Origin: Phytohabitans flavus
GTDB taxonomy: Bacteria > Actinomycetota > Actinomycetes > Mycobacteriales > Micromonosporaceae
Length of the DNA stretch: 64,000 nt
Assembly (NCBI RefSeq): GCF_011764545.1
Contig: NZ_AP022870.1
Span: 4,882,001-4,946,000, forward strand
Reading direction: 5' to 3'
In this document: positions 35,631-43,819 of the stretch, piece by piece
Numbering within the stretch: the stretch's first letter is position 1
How the letters are laid out: each line of letters starts with the position of its first letter
Position numbers and translations under genes: made by a program
Notes under the pieces: model-generated
Told to the model about the DNA's origin: nothing
Database searches by the model: none
What the model saw: only the letters and a program-made list of their open reading frames with translations

Positions 35631-38206
35631 CAATCACCACGCAAGCGACGACGTCCATCGCCACCCGGCTCGACCTCGGCGGCGAGTGGGAGCTGACCTG
35701 GTCGGCGGGGCCGCCCGGGGTCCCCGACGCCGTCCGCACGGCCGCGATCGCCGCGCACGTGCCCGGCGAGGTGCACACCGCGCTCCTGGCGGCAGGTCTC
35801 ATCGCCGACCCCGACGTCGGCTGGGGTGAGCTGGCCCAGACCTGGGTCGGCCGCTCCGGGTGGGTCTACCGCCGGCACGTCCAGTGGGCGCCGGCGCCCG
35901 GCACGCGTACCGACCTCGTCGCCGACGGCCTCGACACGATCGCCGACGTCTACGTCAACGGGCAGCACATCGGGGCCGCGCGGGACCAGCACCTGGCGTA
36001 CCGCTGGAGCGTCGACGACGCCCTGCGCCCCGGCGACAACGTCATCGAGGTGCGTTTCGCCTCGGCCTGGGACGCCGCGTACGCACACGAACGCGCCCAC
36101 GGCCCACTGCCCAGCCCCTACGACGAGCCGTACGCGCACGTGCGCAAGGCCGCGGCCAACTTCGGCTGGGACTGGGGACCGCACTACGTCACCGCGGGCA
36201 TCTGGCGCGACGTGCGCCTGGAGACGTACGTCGGCCGCATCGAACACGTCCGGCCCCTCGTCGCCCTCGACGACGACCACACCACCGCCCGCGTCACGGC
36301 GCACGTACGCGTCGACGCACCGGCGGGCGCGCGGGTCCTGGTCGAGCTGACCGACCCGGACGGACTTCCTGTCGCGTCGGCGGCCGGCACGGTCGCGGGC
36401 GACGAGGCCACGATCGTCCTGCCCGTGGCCGACCCCCAGCTCTGGTGGCCGATCGGCCTCGGCGGGCAGCCCCTCTACCGCCTGCGGGTAGAGCTGATGC
36501 ACGCCGACACCGGCACGCTGGACTCCACTACCGCCCGCCTCGGCCTGCGCTCCGTCGCGGTCGACGAGGCCCCCGACGCGATCGGCACCCGCTGGGCGCT
36601 CGTCGTCAACGGCCGGACCGTGCGGGTACGCGGCTACAACTGGATCCCCGACGACACCCTCGCCAGCCGGGCCACGCCCGAGCGGGTCACCGCGCGGATC
36701 GACCAGGCCGTCGCCGGCAACGCCAACCTGCTGCGCGTCTGGGGCGGCGGCCACTTCGCCACCGAGGAGTTCCTGGACGCGTGCGACGAACGCGGCGTAC
36801 TCGTCTGGCACGACTTCCTCTTCGCCTGCGCCGCCTACTGCGAGGACGCGGAGATGGTCGCGCTCGTCACCGCCGAGGCGGAGCAGGCGGTCGCGCGGAT
36901 GTCGGCCCACCCCAGCCTCGTCATCTGGTGCGGCGGCAACGAGACCGCACTCGGCCTGCACCACTGGGGCTGGGCCGACCAGCTCGGCACGCGCGGCTGG
37001 GGCGCGTCGTACTACCTTGACGTGCTCCCGCGAGTGCTCGCCCGGCTCGACCCGACCCGCCCGTACGTGCCGAACTCGCCCTGGTCGGGCACCGTCGACC
37101 GGGACCCGGTGGCCGACACGCACGGCCTCAGCCACCTGTGGGACGCCTGGAACGACGCCGACTACGCGCACTACCGCGACCACGACCCGGCGTTCGTCGC
37201 CGAGATGGGCTGGTGCGGCCCGGCCGCGTGGACCACGCTCGAACGCGTCGTCGAGGGCGAGGATGTCGGCCCCGACTCCCCGCTCACCCGCCACCACCTG
37301 CGCGCCATCGACGGCCTGCACAAGCTCACCCGCGGCCTCCAGCCGCACGTGCCCACCCCCGCTACCGGCGCCGACTGGCACTTCGCGACGCAGGTCGTCC
37401 AGGCCCGCGCGGTCGCCGCCGGCGTCGAGTGGCTGCGCACCCGCGAACGCTGCGGCGGCGTGGTCGTCTGGCAGCTCAACGACTGCTGGCCCGCCATCAG
37501 CTGGTCGGCCGTCGACAGCGCGGGGATCGAAAAGCCGCTATGGCACGCCCTGCGCCGCTCGTTCGCGCCGGAGCTGGCCACGGTCCAACCTGTCCACCCT
37601 GGTCCGACCCACGACCCGAGCGGCGAGCAGGGGCTGGAAATCGTGCTGGTCAACGACTCCGGCACCGCCTGGCACCCGGACATTCTCGTGCGGCGGGTCG
37701 CGCTCGACGGCCGGGAACACGCACGAGCCCAGCTGCGGCCCACCTGCCCGCCGGGCGGCCTCGTCCGCCTGCCCGTCGACTCCGCGGTGGGCCGGCCCAC
37801 GGACCCGCACGCCGAGTTGCTCGTGGTCGACGCCGGCACAGCCCGGACGACCTGGGCCTACCGCCCAGACCGGGCCATGGCGCCGCTGCGGCCCGAGCGG
37901 CGGGTCGACGTCACCGCCGCCGGCGGCGAGCTGCACATCGCGGTCACCGCCGTGACCATCCTGCGCGACGTGTGCGTCTTCGCCGACCGGCTCGCCGCGC
38001 CCCTCGGCGTCGAACCGCACGAGCTGGCGGTCGACGACGCCCTCGTCACCCTCCTGCCAGGCGAGCGCCACGTCTTCCGGGTCACCCGCCGCGACGGCCA
38101 CGCGCTCCCGGAGAACGCGGCCGGTGCCCTGTCCGGCGCACTGCTCGACGCCGCGGTCCGATCCATCGGCGAGCTAACCGCCGAAGTCCAACGTGGACCG
38201 GAGTAG
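35627..38206 (+). CDS. GH2-family beta-mannosidase
   Basis: The protein has 859 residues with no signal peptide, so it is cytoplasmic. The layout is a GH2 jelly-roll (about 10-190, with FGWDWGPHYVTAGIWRDV), an immunoglobulin-like domain and a TIM barrel. The acid/base is Glu439 in WCGGNET, and the probable nucleophile is Glu526 in FVAEMGWCG. GYNWIPDD and VWQLNDCWPAISW are beta-mannosidase signature segments. It would hydrolyse beta-mannosides brought in by the coupled ABC importer. Its last codons are followed directly by composite repeat element 2. Confidence 0.9.
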   Translation: MTITTQATTSIATRLDLGGEWELTWSAGPPGVPDAVRTAAIAAHVPGEVHTALLAAGLIADPDVGWGELAQTWVGRSGWVYRRHVQWAPAPGTRTDLVADGLDTIADVYVNGQHIGAARDQHLAYRWSVDDALRPGDNVIEVRFASAWDAAYAHERAHGPLPSPYDEPYAHVRKAAANFGWDWGPHYVTAGIWRDVRLETYVGRIEHVRPLVALDDDHTTARVTAHVRVDAPAGARVLVELTDPDGLPVASAAGTVAGDEATIVLPVADPQLWWPIGLGGQPLYRLRVELMHADTGTLDSTTARLGLRSVAVDEAPDAIGTRWALVVNGRTVRVRGYNWIPDDTLASRATPERVTARIDQAVAGNANLLRVWGGGHFATEEFLDACDERGVLVWHDFLFACAAYCEDAEMVALVTAEAEQAVARMSAHPSLVIWCGGNETALGLHHWGWADQLGTRGWGASYYLDVLPRVLARLDPTRPYVPNSPWSGTVDRDPVADTHGLSHLWDAWNDADYAHYRDHDPAFVAEMGWCGPAAWTTLERVVEGEDVGPDSPLTRHHLRAIDGLHKLTRGLQPHVPTPATGADWHFATQVVQARAVAAGVEWLRTRERCGGVVVWQLNDCWPAISWSAVDSAGIEKPLWHALRRSFAPELATVQPVHPGPTHDPSGEQGLEIVLVNDSGTAWHPDILVRRVALDGREHARAQLRPTCPPGGLVRLPVDSAVGRPTDPHAELLVVDAGTARTTWAYRPDRAMAPLRPERRVDVTAAGGELHIAVTAVTILRDVCVFADRLAAPLGVEPHELAVDDALVTLLPGERHVFRVTRRDGHALPENAAGALSGALLDAAVRSIGELTAEVQRGPE

Positions 38207-38250
38207 AGCGAAGAGATCGTCTAGAGACAGGCCCAAAATCAAGGGAAGTC

Positions 38251-38387
38251 GGGCTACCGCGATGTCCGCGGTGGTCCGGACCGTCGCTCCCGCGGCCTCA
38301 CCCTTCGCGGTTGGGCAAGCTCACCCCGGGTCGTGGCCGGCCGACCGGACCTTCGCTGCCGGTCCGCGTTCAGCCAGCCTTGACCAA
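38251..38387 (+). repeat. R1 repeat, copy in element 2
   Basis: The 58-base core is 38251-38308 (two differences from consensus). The extended similarity with 29605-29747 runs to about 38387. Confidence 0.85.
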
Positions 38388-38494
38388 GAGATCTTTCAGC
38401 ATCAATGTGGTGGGTCGCTCTGTTGGGGCTCGGGGTTGCGGTTACCCCACTTCTTGCCTCCGGCGGGGACCTCCGGCCTCCGGGATGGGGGAAG

Positions 38495-38515
38495 TGCCGT
38501 CCCGACGGGACGGCA
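38495..38515. repeat. Perfect palindrome inside element 2
   Basis: TGCCGTCCCG, a single A, then CGGGACGGCA: ten paired bases with a one-base centre. A similar core, GTCCCG-T-CGGGAC, occurs at 41535-41547 before the IclR gene. Confidence 0.8.
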
Positions 38516-38557
38516 CCGCGGGCGGGGTGCGCGCCTGCGCGCCGGTGGTGGTCTCGG

Positions 38558-38625
38558 TGGTGATCGTTCGCCCGATACCTACACGACCTCCGACCGCGGC
38601 GCGGATTCTGGGCGAACGATCACCA
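38558..38625. repeat. 16-base-pair inverted repeat inside element 2
   Basis: TGGTGATCGTTCGCCC (38558-38573) is perfectly complementary to GGGCGAACGATCACCA (38610-38625), with a 36-base loop. No gene or known family explains it. Confidence 0.85.
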
Positions 38626-38651
38626 GAGCGCTCCGCGGCTACGGTGACTCG

Positions 38652-38845
38652 TGGATACCACGATCCGTCGGGGTTGGGCTTGGACCGCGGACGTGGCAGC
38701 GTAGGTCGGGGAATTCGGCGAGCGCCAGCGAGCCGCCGACCTGCGCGGTGCCCGCGGGAGCATACGGTCAGCGACTGACACGGACCGGGGCAAATACCCT
38801 TGTCTCAAGAAATCGAATGTGACCCGACCCCGAAGATCTCTCTAG
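38652..38845 (-). repeat. R2 repeat, copy in element 2
   Basis: Matches 29877-30130 across the hairpin, the CGGTGCCCGCGGGAGCATAC block, CGGACCGGGGCAAATACCC and the terminal AGATCT...CTAG. The stem is GCGTAGGTCGG (38699-38709) with CCGACCTGCGC (38736-38746); the one change from element 1 leaves a G-U pair. Confidence 0.85.
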
Positions 38846-39603
38846 GCCATGGGTGGGGCGCCGGCGAGGCGGAGGCCGGTCACGCCGCCGTCGACCGCCA
38901 GCAGTACCCCGGTCGTCGACGCGGACTGGGGGCCCGCGAGATAGGTGATCGCGTAGGCCACCTCGTCGGCGCTGACCAGGCGACCGATGGGTTGCCGGCC
39001 ACGCAGCGCCGCGCCGGCGGCGTCCGGGTCGTCGGCGGCGTCGAGGAGCCGGGCGACCCACGGCGTGTCCGCCGTGCCCGGGATGACCGCGTTGACCCGG
39101 ATGCCGTCGCCGACGTGGTCGGCAGCCATCGCCAGGGTCAGCGCGGCCACGGCGCCTTTGCTGGCCGAGTAGAGCGCCCGTTGCGGGAGGCCGATCTGCG
39201 CTGCGATCGAGCAGGTGTTGACGATCGACGCCGCCGGCGAGCGGCGCAGGTGTGGCAGGGCGGCCCGCGAGACGCGGGCGATGCCGACCACGTTGACGTC
39301 GAGCACGCTGTGCCATTCGTCATCGGCGTTTACGGTCACGTCACCGGTCGCGCCGATCCCGGCGTTGTTGACCAGGATGTCGATCCTGCCGAACCGGTCG
39401 ACGACGGTGGCGACGGCCGCGTCGACGGCGACGGGGTCGCGTACGTCGCAGGTGAGCGGCAGGTCGGCGGTCTTGTCACAGTCGGCGGCGGTGTCGAGGG
39501 TGGCGACGATCGCGCCCCGGCTCTGGAGGGCGGCCACGGTCGCGGCGCCGATCCCGTAGGTGCCGCCGGTGACGACGGCGACGAGCCCGTCGAAGTCGGT
39601 CAT
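38842..39603 (-). CDS. SDR-family dehydrogenase of the deoxysugar block
   Basis: The ATG at 39603 follows AGGAACACC. The 253-residue classical SDR has TGGTYGIGAA, NNAGIG, a catalytic Ser region and Y-S-A-S-K, ending in AVDGGVTGLRLAG. In oxidative L-fucose or L-rhamnose pathways an SDR oxidises the sugar or the 2-keto-3-deoxy acid. Lying directly downstream of an FAH-family hydrolase it fits 2-keto-3-deoxy-L-fuconate dehydrogenase, but a sugar 1-dehydrogenase is equally possible. It is the last gene of a minus-strand series starting at 48417. Confidence 0.85.
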   Translation of the reverse strand: MTDFDGLVAVVTGGTYGIGAATVAALQSRGAIVATLDTAADCDKTADLPLTCDVRDPVAVDAAVATVVDRFGRIDILVNNAGIGATGDVTVNADDEWHSVLDVNVVGIARVSRAALPHLRRSPAASIVNTCSIAAQIGLPQRALYSASKGAVAALTLAMAADHVGDGIRVNAVIPGTADTPWVARLLDAADDPDAAGAALRGRQPIGRLVSADEVAYAITYLAGPQSASTTGVLLAVDGGVTGLRLAGAPPMA

Positions 39604-39638
39604 GGAGGTGTTCCTCTCTCGCGCGCCGGCGTGGTCGC

Positions 39639-40495
39639 TCATCGCGGTGCCACTACGTGCTGGCGTTGGGTTCCCAGGCCGTCGATACCAAGTTCGATGA
39701 GGTCGCCAGGTCGCAGGTAGACCGGCGGGCGCAGACCCATTCCCACGCCGGGCGGGGTGCCGGTGTTGACGAGATCGCCGGGTTCGAGCACGAGAAACTG
39801 GCTCAGGTAGTGGACGATCGTGAACGGGTCGAAGACCATCGTGGCGGTGCTGCCGGTCTGGCGCCGCTCGCCGTTGACGTCGAGCCACATGCCGAGCGCG
39901 TTGACGTCGTCGATCTCCTCCGGAGTCGCGAGCCACGGCCCGGCGGGGTTGAACGTCTCGGCGGACTTGCCCTTGGACCACTGGCCCCCACGCTCGATCT
40001 GGAACGCCCGCTCGCTCACGTCGTTGCAGAGCACCCAGCCGGCGATCGCCGCGCGCGCCTCCTCGGGGAGTCGAGATAGCTGGTCCGCCTGCCGATGACG
40101 ATCCCGAGCTCGACCTCCCAGTCGAGCTTGGTCGAGCCGCGCGGCTGCCGCACGTCGTCGTCGGGACCGACAAGTGTGTTCGGCGCCTTGGTAAACAGGA
40201 TCGGCTCGTCGGGCACCGCCTGCCCGGTCTCCGCCGCATGGTCTCGGTAGTTGAGGCCGATGCAGATGATCTGGTGCGGCCGGGCGAACGGCGCGCCGAT
40301 CCGCTCACCGGCGAACTCGCCGACCTGGCCGGCCTCAACGCGCGCGGCGACGGCCTCGCGGAGCCGGTCATGGCCGGCGGCGAAGTACGCGGCGTCGAAG
40401 TCGCCCACCAGATCGCCGACTTCGACGTAGGTGAGGTCGTCGACGCGGACGACGGGCCGCTCGGCGCCGGGCGCGCCGATCCGCATCAGCAACAT
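39639..40495 (-). CDS. Fumarylacetoacetate hydrolase-family enzyme (2,4-diketo-3-deoxy-L-fuconate hydrolase-like), one frameshift
   Basis: The ATG at 40495 follows GAGGAG. The family core is CIGLNYRDHAAETGQ, LDWEVELGIVIGR, then after the break AGWVLCNDVSERAFQ, VNTGTPPGVGMGL and LGTQRQHV. The metal-binding E-x-E and downstream acidic residues of the FAH fold are present. The frame fails at the G4 run 40065-40068 (plus); one more base gives YLDSPEEARAAIAGWVLCND. These hydrolases split acylpyruvates; in deoxysugar pathways they make pyruvate plus lactate. The spacing to the SDR (35 bases) suggests a shared transcript. Confidence 0.88.
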
Positions 40496-40659
40496 CGCGG
40501 TCTGCTCCTCGAAAAGGCGAAACGAAAAAGGCGAAACGGGGGAAGGCGAAACGGAAAGCGGTACGGAGGCATGGCGCGCCCGCGGCGCCGGTCGACGGAC
40601 GACCGGAGCCGCCGAAGCGTCTCCTGTGGACTATGTCCGGGAGAGGATGGAGTGGACGG

Positions 40660-41483
40660 TCAGCGCCAGGTCAGCTCGGAGCCGACCGCGAGGCCCACCC
40701 GGTGGGCGAGCTCCTTGGCCTGGCTGGCGAGCGCGGCCACCCGCTCGGGGTGGCCTCGGCCTTGTTGATGGTGACGCTGATCGCGGCCGGGCCCTTGATG
40801 CCCGTCGCCGGGCTCGGGCGGAAGGCCGCCGCGACGCAGACGGTACCGGTCACGGTTTCCTCGTCGTCGATGCCGTAGCCGAGCGAGCGGGTCTGCTCGA
40901 GCCGATTGTGCAGCTCCTCGACCGTCGAGATCGAGCGCTGGGTCATCGTCTCGAGCTGGCCGGACGCCGGGAGGCGGCTGGCGAGCTCCTTGGGCCGCAG
41001 CAGCGCCAGCATCGACATGCCGGTCGCGGTGCAGTTGGCCGGCAGGTGGCCGCCGATCTCCGAGGCCAGCCGCAGCGGCCGCTCGCCAAGCTGGCGGGCC
41101 ACGTAGATGACGTCGAGGCCGGAGCCGAGCAGCGCGAGCTGGCACATCTCCCCGCTCAGCTCCTCGTACTCGTTCGCGGCGACCTGGAACTCGCTGGCCA
41201 GGTCGACACTGCCCAGATAGCGGGCGCCGAGCTCGAGGAGGCCGCTGCCGAGCACGAACCCGCCGCTGCGCCGGCGGACGAGCCCGGTCTCGACCAGAGC
41301 GCTGCACAGGTTGAGGGCGGACGACTTGGGAATGTCCAGCTTGCGGGCGAGATCGCTGATGCCCATGGGGATCGAGCCGCTCGCCGCGAGCAGGTGGAGC
41401 AACGCGACAGCACGGGTCACCGCCGGCGCACGGGAGGTCGCGCCGTCGACCGCGGCCGGTAGAGCGCTAAGGCTGTGCGTCAC
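40660..41483 (-). CDS. IclR-family transcriptional regulator, one frameshift
   Basis: An N-terminal winged helix (VTRAVALLHLLAASGSIPMG, then LARKLDIPKSSALNLCSALV) is followed by the IclR effector domain (YVARQLGERPLRLASEIGG, CTATGMSMLALL, GYGIDDEETVTGTVCVAAAF). The C-terminus is out of frame. One more base in the G4 run 40747-40750 (plus) gives EATPERVAALASQAKELAHRV and ends at 40660. The start is uncertain; I use the GTG at 41483. It sits inside the catabolic series on the same strand and probably controls it; a symmetric site lies upstream of the series at 48445-48464. Confidence 0.85.
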
Positions 41484-41534
41484 CGAATTGATCCATTCTC
41501 CTGATCGTTCGCCGTCGGCGGAGAGCCGCGACAT

Positions 41535-41547
41535 GTCCCGTCGGGAC
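41535..41547. promoter_or_regulatory. Palindrome upstream of the IclR gene
   Basis: GTCCCG-T-CGGGAC is a perfect six-base inverted repeat between the lactonase stop and the IclR start. It could be an operator or part of a short stem-loop. Confidence 0.4.
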
Positions 41548-41572
41548 GAGAAAACCGGAATAATCGATGGTA

Positions 41573-42502
41573 CTAGCCCGGCGATGGCATCGACGCCTCC
41601 TCCCCTACCGGGCCGGGCACAGGATTTCCCGCGACAAGCGTCGGCACCCGATACAGCGACGTCGACGCGCAGATGTAAAGGTCCCTGCGATCCGGCCCGC
41701 CCCAGGTCAGGTTGCCGACCACCTCGGGCACGGCCAGCACGCCGAGGCGGGCACCGTCGGGCGCGTAGACCCAGATGCCGCCGGGGCCGGTCACCCACAC
41801 GTTGCCGCGCTCGTCGGTTTTCATCCCATCGGGCACCCCGGTGGTCGACTCGGCGGAGCCGATCCCTTCGGCGAACAGCCGACCGCCGGCGAGGCTGCCG
41901 TCGGGCGCGACGTCGAAGGCCTTGATGTGGCAGCGGCCGGTGTCGTTGACGTAGAGGATCCGCTCGCCAGGCGCGAAGCACAGCCCGTTGGGGAGGTCGA
42001 ACTCGTCCTTCGCCGCGGCCAGCGACTGCGTGCCGTTGGGCGCGATCCGGTAGACGCCCTGGAAGGGCAGCGACTTCTCGCGGGGTACGCCGAAGCCCTC
42101 GACCCGGCCGTACCAGGGATCGCTGAAGTAGACGCTGCCGTCCGAGCGCACCACCACGTCGTTCGGGCTCTGTAGCTCGGCGCCGTCGTGGTGGCTGGCG
42201 AGCACGTCCACGCCGCCGTCGGGCCGCTCCCGGACCAGCCGGCTTGTCGCGTGCTCGCAGACGAGCAGGTTGCCCGCCGCGTCGTACGCCATGCCGTTGC
42301 ACTTGTTGGCCGGCCGCCGGACCTCCTCGACCCCGCTCGCGGCGCTCCACCGCCGGCGCACGTCGCCCGGCATGTCGCTGAACAGCAGCGTGGCCGACGG
42401 TGCGTGCCACACCGGACCCTCGGTGAACATGAAGCCGGTGGCGAGGCGCTCCACGGTCGCACCCGCCGCGAGCAGCCCGGCCGAGACGAGGTCAGCGCTC
42501 AT
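41573..42502 (-). CDS. SMP-30/gluconolactonase-family lactonase
   Basis: The ATG at 42502 (MSADLVSAGLLAAG) gives 309 residues of six-bladed propeller type. Metal-site segments are FTEGPVWHA, KCNGMAYDAAGNLLVCEH, SPNDVVVRSDGSVYFSDPWYG, LPNGLCFAPG and VPDGMKTDERGNVWVT, close to the SMP-30 consensus with its calcium-binding Glu, Asn and Asp. It would open a sugar lactone made by a sugar dehydrogenase. The gene overlaps the upstream small protein by 11 bases. Confidence 0.88.
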   Translation of the reverse strand: MSADLVSAGLLAAGATVERLATGFMFTEGPVWHAPSATLLFSDMPGDVRRRWSAASGVEEVRRPANKCNGMAYDAAGNLLVCEHATSRLVRERPDGGVDVLASHHDGAELQSPNDVVVRSDGSVYFSDPWYGRVEGFGVPREKSLPFQGVYRIAPNGTQSLAAAKDEFDLPNGLCFAPGERILYVNDTGRCHIKAFDVAPDGSLAGGRLFAEGIGSAESTTGVPDGMKTDERGNVWVTGPGGIWVYAPDGARLGVLAVPEVVGNLTWGGPDRRDLYICASTSLYRVPTLVAGNPVPGPVGEEASMPSPG

Positions 42503-42794
42503 CGGAACCTCCACTGGGCACGAACAGCACCGGCTCGAACCCGTCGAGATGGGCCGCGATCGCCGGCCAGACCTTCTGGTGCAGGTCGGTGTCGACCCAG
42601 GCCAGCCGCTGCTCCTCGGTCGCGAACCGGATGACCAGCCGCCACCGGCCGGCGCCGACCGGCGCGAGCAGCTCGCTCGCCACGAACCCGGGCTGCGCCG
42701 AGACGGCTGGATAGAACTCGGCCGCGTACACGCCGCGCAGCTCCGCGTCGTGCCCTTCGGTGACGTCGAGCTCGACATGCAGCACTGAAGTCAC
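42492..42794 (-). CDS. Small dimeric alpha/beta-barrel protein (ABM-like)
   Basis: The GTG at 42794, preceded by GGCGGAG, opens a 100-residue protein. Its pattern (HVELDVTEGHDAELRGVYAA, then WRLVIRFATEEQRLAWVDTD) fits the antibiotic-biosynthesis-monooxygenase ferredoxin-like fold. In sugar operons small proteins of this fold also act as mutarotases (RhaM type), which would suit this place; the residues do not decide it. It is coupled to the SMP-30 gene by an 11-base overlap. Confidence 0.65.
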   Translation of the reverse strand: MTSVLHVELDVTEGHDAELRGVYAAEFYPAVSAQPGFVASELLAPVGAGRWRLVIRFATEEQRLAWVDTDLHQKVWPAIAAHLDGFEPVLFVPSGGSDER

Positions 42795-42870
42795 GTTCTC
42801 CGCCTTTCCGCTGCGGTGGACGGGGCGTGCGCGCGACCCGCGCGCACGCCGACCGTCCTACATGGAGTGT

Positions 42871-43767
42871 CTAGTGGGTGAGCCAGTTCATCGTGTTGCG
42901 CCAGATCAGCAGGTTGTCCGGCTTCCAAAGGGCGTCGAGGTTGTGGCCGATGGTGTGGTGGACGACCTTGCCCCGGCCGAAGGTGTGTGCCCAGGTCGTC
43001 GCCGACGTCGCCGGCTTGAGGCCGCTGTTGGTGGTGTACGGCAGCCCGTCGATGTTGATGCCCTCGGTGAGCAGGGTGGAACCGCCGTCGTAGAGCGGGA
43101 AGTGCTGCTCGTCGGTTACCCCGAACGCCTTGACGCCCTGGGTCACGGGGTGGTTGCCGTTGATGACCCTGACCTGGAACGGACGCTCGGTCGGGTGCCC
43201 GTCGTAGGCGCCCTTCACGACGTCGCGGAAGTTCGTCGACTTGAGCGAGATGTGTCCGCTGTTGTGCGCGGCGAACAGGCTGCCGCCCTTCTCGACGTAG
43301 GACTTCACCGCCTCGCCGAAGCCCTCGGTGACCCAGGTCTCCTGCGGTCCGTTGGGCGGCGCCACCATCTGCCCGGTGATGTTCGGGTACGCGTCCGGAC
43401 CCACGTAGCCGCCGGGAATGATGATGCCGTCACGGAAGACGAGGAAGACCTTGTAGCCGTCCAGCATCGCGGCGGTGTCCTTCTTGGACCCGAACCACTC
43501 CCAGTTCGCGGTGTAGTCGAACTTCACGTTCGTGTCGCCGAAGAACTTGATGAGGTGGGTCCGGATGTAGTCCAGGTTGTGGTAGCGGTCGCCGATCAGG
43601 GCGAGCACCGTCGCGCCGGGGGTCTTTCTACCGGGGACGGCGGCGTGGGCGTGCGCGGCGCCCGGCACCACGGCCGAGCCGACCGCGACGCCGCCGAGCA
43701 CGCTGGCCGTACGGATGACGTTGCGGCGAGAGAGGGACGTGGACTTCTCGGTTGCTTCTTCGGACAC
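42871..43767 (-). CDS. ThuA-like protein with Tat signal
   Basis: The GTG at 43767 follows AAAGGAAAG. Residues 1-44 form a twin-arginine signal (SLSRRNVIRTASVLGG, cleaved after AHAHA). The rest (about 250 residues) is a class I glutamine-amidotransferase-like ThuA fold with VLALIGDRYHNLDYIRTH, KGGSLFAAHNSGH and GRGKVVHHTIGHN. ThuA-type proteins occur in sugar operons and are thought to act in carbohydrate oxidation, with no agreed reaction. Exported, it would act outside the membrane, unlike the cytoplasmic enzymes around it. Confidence 0.82.
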   Translation of the reverse strand: MSEEATEKSTSLSRRNVIRTASVLGGVAVGSAVVPGAAHAHAAVPGRKTPGATVLALIGDRYHNLDYIRTHLIKFFGDTNVKFDYTANWEWFGSKKDTAAMLDGYKVFLVFRDGIIIPGGYVGPDAYPNITGQMVAPPNGPQETWVTEGFGEAVKSYVEKGGSLFAAHNSGHISLKSTNFRDVVKGAYDGHPTERPFQVRVINGNHPVTQGVKAFGVTDEQHFPLYDGGSTLLTEGINIDGLPYTTNSGLKPATSATTWAHTFGRGKVVHHTIGHNLDALWKPDNLLIWRNTMNWLTH

Positions 43768-43792
43768 TGTCTTTCCTTTCAGAGGAGTTCCA

Positions 43793-43815
43793 GGCCGTCC
43801 CGAGGGAGGACGGCC
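43793..43815 (-). other. Intercistronic stem-loop between permease and ThuA genes
   Basis: GGCCGTCC (43793-43800) pairs with GGACGGCC (43808-43815) around a seven-base loop, between two genes of the same operon. It is likely to tune the expression of the downstream enzymes relative to the transporter. Confidence 0.6.
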
Positions 43816-43819
43816 AAGG

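Larger units (their letters stand above)
38221..38845. repeat. Composite intergenic element 2 (R1 ... R2)
   Basis: It fills the 635 bases between the beta-mannosidase and SDR genes; no gene is seen. It starts CTAGAGA (38221-38227) and ends TCTCTAG (38839-38845), a seven-base terminal inverted repeat. R1 (38251-38387) points right and R2 (38652-38845) points left. In between lie a 21-base palindrome (38495-38515) and a 16-base-pair stem (38558-38573 with 38610-38625). Its end carries the stop codon of the SDR gene. Confidence 0.75.

Noticed and set aside
38137..38778. C-terminal part of a plus-strand frame through element 2
   Set aside because: It is a shadow frame of the beta-mannosidase that happens to stay open through the repeat.
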